6,080 nucleotides of DNA from Chloroflexota bacterium (GTDB taxonomy: Bacteria > Chloroflexota > Anaerolineae > Aggregatilineales > Phototrophicaceae): contig QGUR01000279.1 in NCBI GenBank assembly GCA_003242205.1, forward strand, positions 1 to 6,080. The letters are read 5' to 3'. Below are positions 5,460 to 6,080 of the stretch, in pieces. The notes beneath the pieces are model-generated. The model searched no databases, was not told the DNA's origin, and saw only the letters and a program-made list of their open reading frames with translations. How positions within the stretch are numbered: the first letter of the stretch is position 1; each line of letters starts with the position of its first letter. The position numbers and the translations under genes are program-made.

Positions 5460-5465
5460 TACAAT
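5460..5465 (+). promoter_or_regulatory. Second candidate -10 box (TACAAT) nearer the epimerase
   Basis: TACAAT at 5460-5465 is five of six to consensus and would start transcription near 5472, giving a leader of about 60 nt. It is an alternative or addition to the box at 5333. A small GCCGG/CCGGC inverted repeat lies just upstream (about 5427-5445). Confidence 0.3.
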
Positions 5466-5530
5466 ACCCGACCGCCTGCCGGACGCATACACGACGCCGG
5501 GGCGACCGAGGTTTCCTGGAGCAAACGCGA

Positions 5531-6080
5531 ATGACCGATAGCAAAACGTATCTGGTTACCGGCGGGGCCGGTTTTCTTGGCATCAATCTCGTGCGCTACC
5601 TGCTGGCGCGCGGGCATCGGGTGACGTCGCTCGATATCGCCGAGTTCGATTATCCTGAGCGCAGTCATGCTCAGGTCACGACCATCAAAGGCGACATTCG
5701 CGACCGGGCGGCGGTGGACCGCGCCATGCAGGGTGTGGATATCGTCGTTCACTGCGCGGCGGCGTTGCCGCTTTACAGCCGTGAAGACATTTTCTCGACC
5801 GACGTCGATGGCACGCGTAACGTGCTCGAGTCGGCTCAGCAGCATGGCGTCGAGCGTGTCATTCAGATTTCCTCGACGGCAGTCTACGGCGTGCCGGATC
5901 ATCATCCGATTTACGAAACCGACAAACTGATCGGCGTTGGGCCCTATGGCGAGGCCAAGATTCTGGCCGAAAAGGTGTGCGAGGAATTTCGCGCGCAGGG
6001 TATGTGCGTGCCGATCATCCGCCCCAAGTCGTTCATCGGGCCGGAACGGCTTGGGGCGGATGATCGGCACGCACATACCC
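5531..6080 (+). CDS. NAD-dependent epimerase/dehydratase, extended SDR family (N-terminal half)
   Basis: ATG 5531 is preceded by GGAG (5518-5521) at 9 nt. 183 codons are open to the window edge; family members are usually 300-340 residues. The Rossmann fold is plain: V-T-G-G-A-G-F-L-G (G11, G14, G17), acidic D35 after beta-2 for the NAD ribose, G-D-I-R-D (54-58), V-H-C-A-A (73-77), the I-S-S-T-A-V-Y-G strand (113-120) with the catalytic Ser/Thr, and the Y139-G-E-A-K143 catalytic pair. R-P-K-S-F-I-G-P-E-R-L-G (164-175) is a typical following segment. The substrate cannot be told: sugar nucleotide epimerases, dehydratases and 3-beta-hydroxysteroid-type enzymes share these features, and the substrate-binding half is missing. 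The last codons, from about 6055, are the reverse complement of 5998-6023 and give A-D-D-R-H-A-H-T. They are very probably not native, so the true protein sequence should be trusted only to G175. Confidence 0.88.
   Translation, partial: MTDSKTYLVTGGAGFLGINLVRYLLARGHRVTSLDIAEFDYPERSHAQVTTIKGDIRDRAAVDRAMQGVDIVVHCAAALPLYSREDIFSTDVDGTRNVLESAQQHGVERVIQISSTAVYGVPDHHPIYETDKLIGVGPYGEAKILAEKVCEEFRAQGMCVPIIRPKSFIGPERLGADDRHAHT
5998..6080. repeat. Perfect 31-bp inverted repeat reaching the window end (foldback)
   Basis: Bases 5998-6028 are the exact reverse complement of 6050-6080. Between them lie 21 nt, in which CGTTC (6030-6034) also pairs with GAACG (6044-6048), leaving only T6029/G6049 unpaired and a 9-nt loop. 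The outer arm is perfect to the final base, so its real length is unknown. As a result the minus strand reads M-C-V-P-I-I-R-P-K just as the plus strand does. Confidence 0.9.

Noticed and set aside
5345..6076. 243-residue open frame on the minus strand across the epimerase
   Set aside because: It is a shadow of the SDR gene. Its opening M-C-V-P-I-I-R-P-K is the mirrored copy made by the terminal inverted repeat, and the rest has no coding character or signal.
1..6080. tRNA, rRNA, transposase, phage or defence genes
   Set aside because: No cloverleaf, rRNA-like stretch, transposase motif or known defence domain was seen on reading both strands. The window does not show a new multi-gene system.

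Overview
The window is GC-rich bacterial DNA with densely packed genes on both strands. It most resembles a Chloroflexota genome, probably of the Anaerolineae type. This placement is an inference from the mix of an M3-family oligoendopeptidase, exported repeat proteins (PPC-like domains; DLELLA/RPxGW repeats), a stand-alone YqfO/NIF3-like protein and Shine-Dalgarno sites with strong TATAAT boxes. No rRNA or protein marker in the window fixes the taxon.

Layout, left to right. (1) 1-778, minus: N-terminal 259 codons of an oligoendopeptidase F (pepF), cut by the window edge and odd in its last 25 visible codons. (2) 779-955: divergent promoter region. (3) 956-2455, plus: exported protein made of four PPC-like beta-sandwich repeats, apparently translated from a leaderless mRNA. 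(4) 2459-2794, minus: small YqfO/NIF3-like protein, convergent with the previous gene and only 3 bp from it. (5) 2795-2960: second divergent promoter region, with a GC hairpin in the rightward leader. (6) 2961-3809, plus: unrecognised, apparently cytoplasmic protein with a Pro/Ala-rich tail. (7) 3877-4848, plus: exported protein with three DLELLA...RPxGWxG repeats. Its start is GTG 3877, set by an AAGGAG site. (8) 4879-5310, minus: unrecognised His-rich 143-residue protein. (9) 5311-5530: AT-rich divergent spacer. (10) 5531 to the right edge, plus: N-terminal half of an extended SDR (NAD-dependent epimerase/dehydratase), whose last codons run into an inverted copy of its own sequence.

The genes do not form one operon or an obvious pathway. 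Orientation and promoter-like boxes suggest mostly single-gene transcription units: cytosolic peptide breakdown, two exported repeat proteins, one PII-like-fold small protein, two orphans and one sugar-nucleotide or steroid-type SDR. I found no tRNA, rRNA, CRISPR array, transposase, phage gene or defence system.

The strongest unexplained signal is at the right end. A 31-bp perfect inverted repeat (5998-6028 / 6050-6080), with a native imperfect palindrome at its centre, reaches the last base. It looks like a snap-back (foldback) copy, most likely an assembly or amplification artefact at a contig end. The left end also has a hairpin (42-76) exactly where the pepF protein stops resembling its family. 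Both termini should be treated as unreliable until checked.
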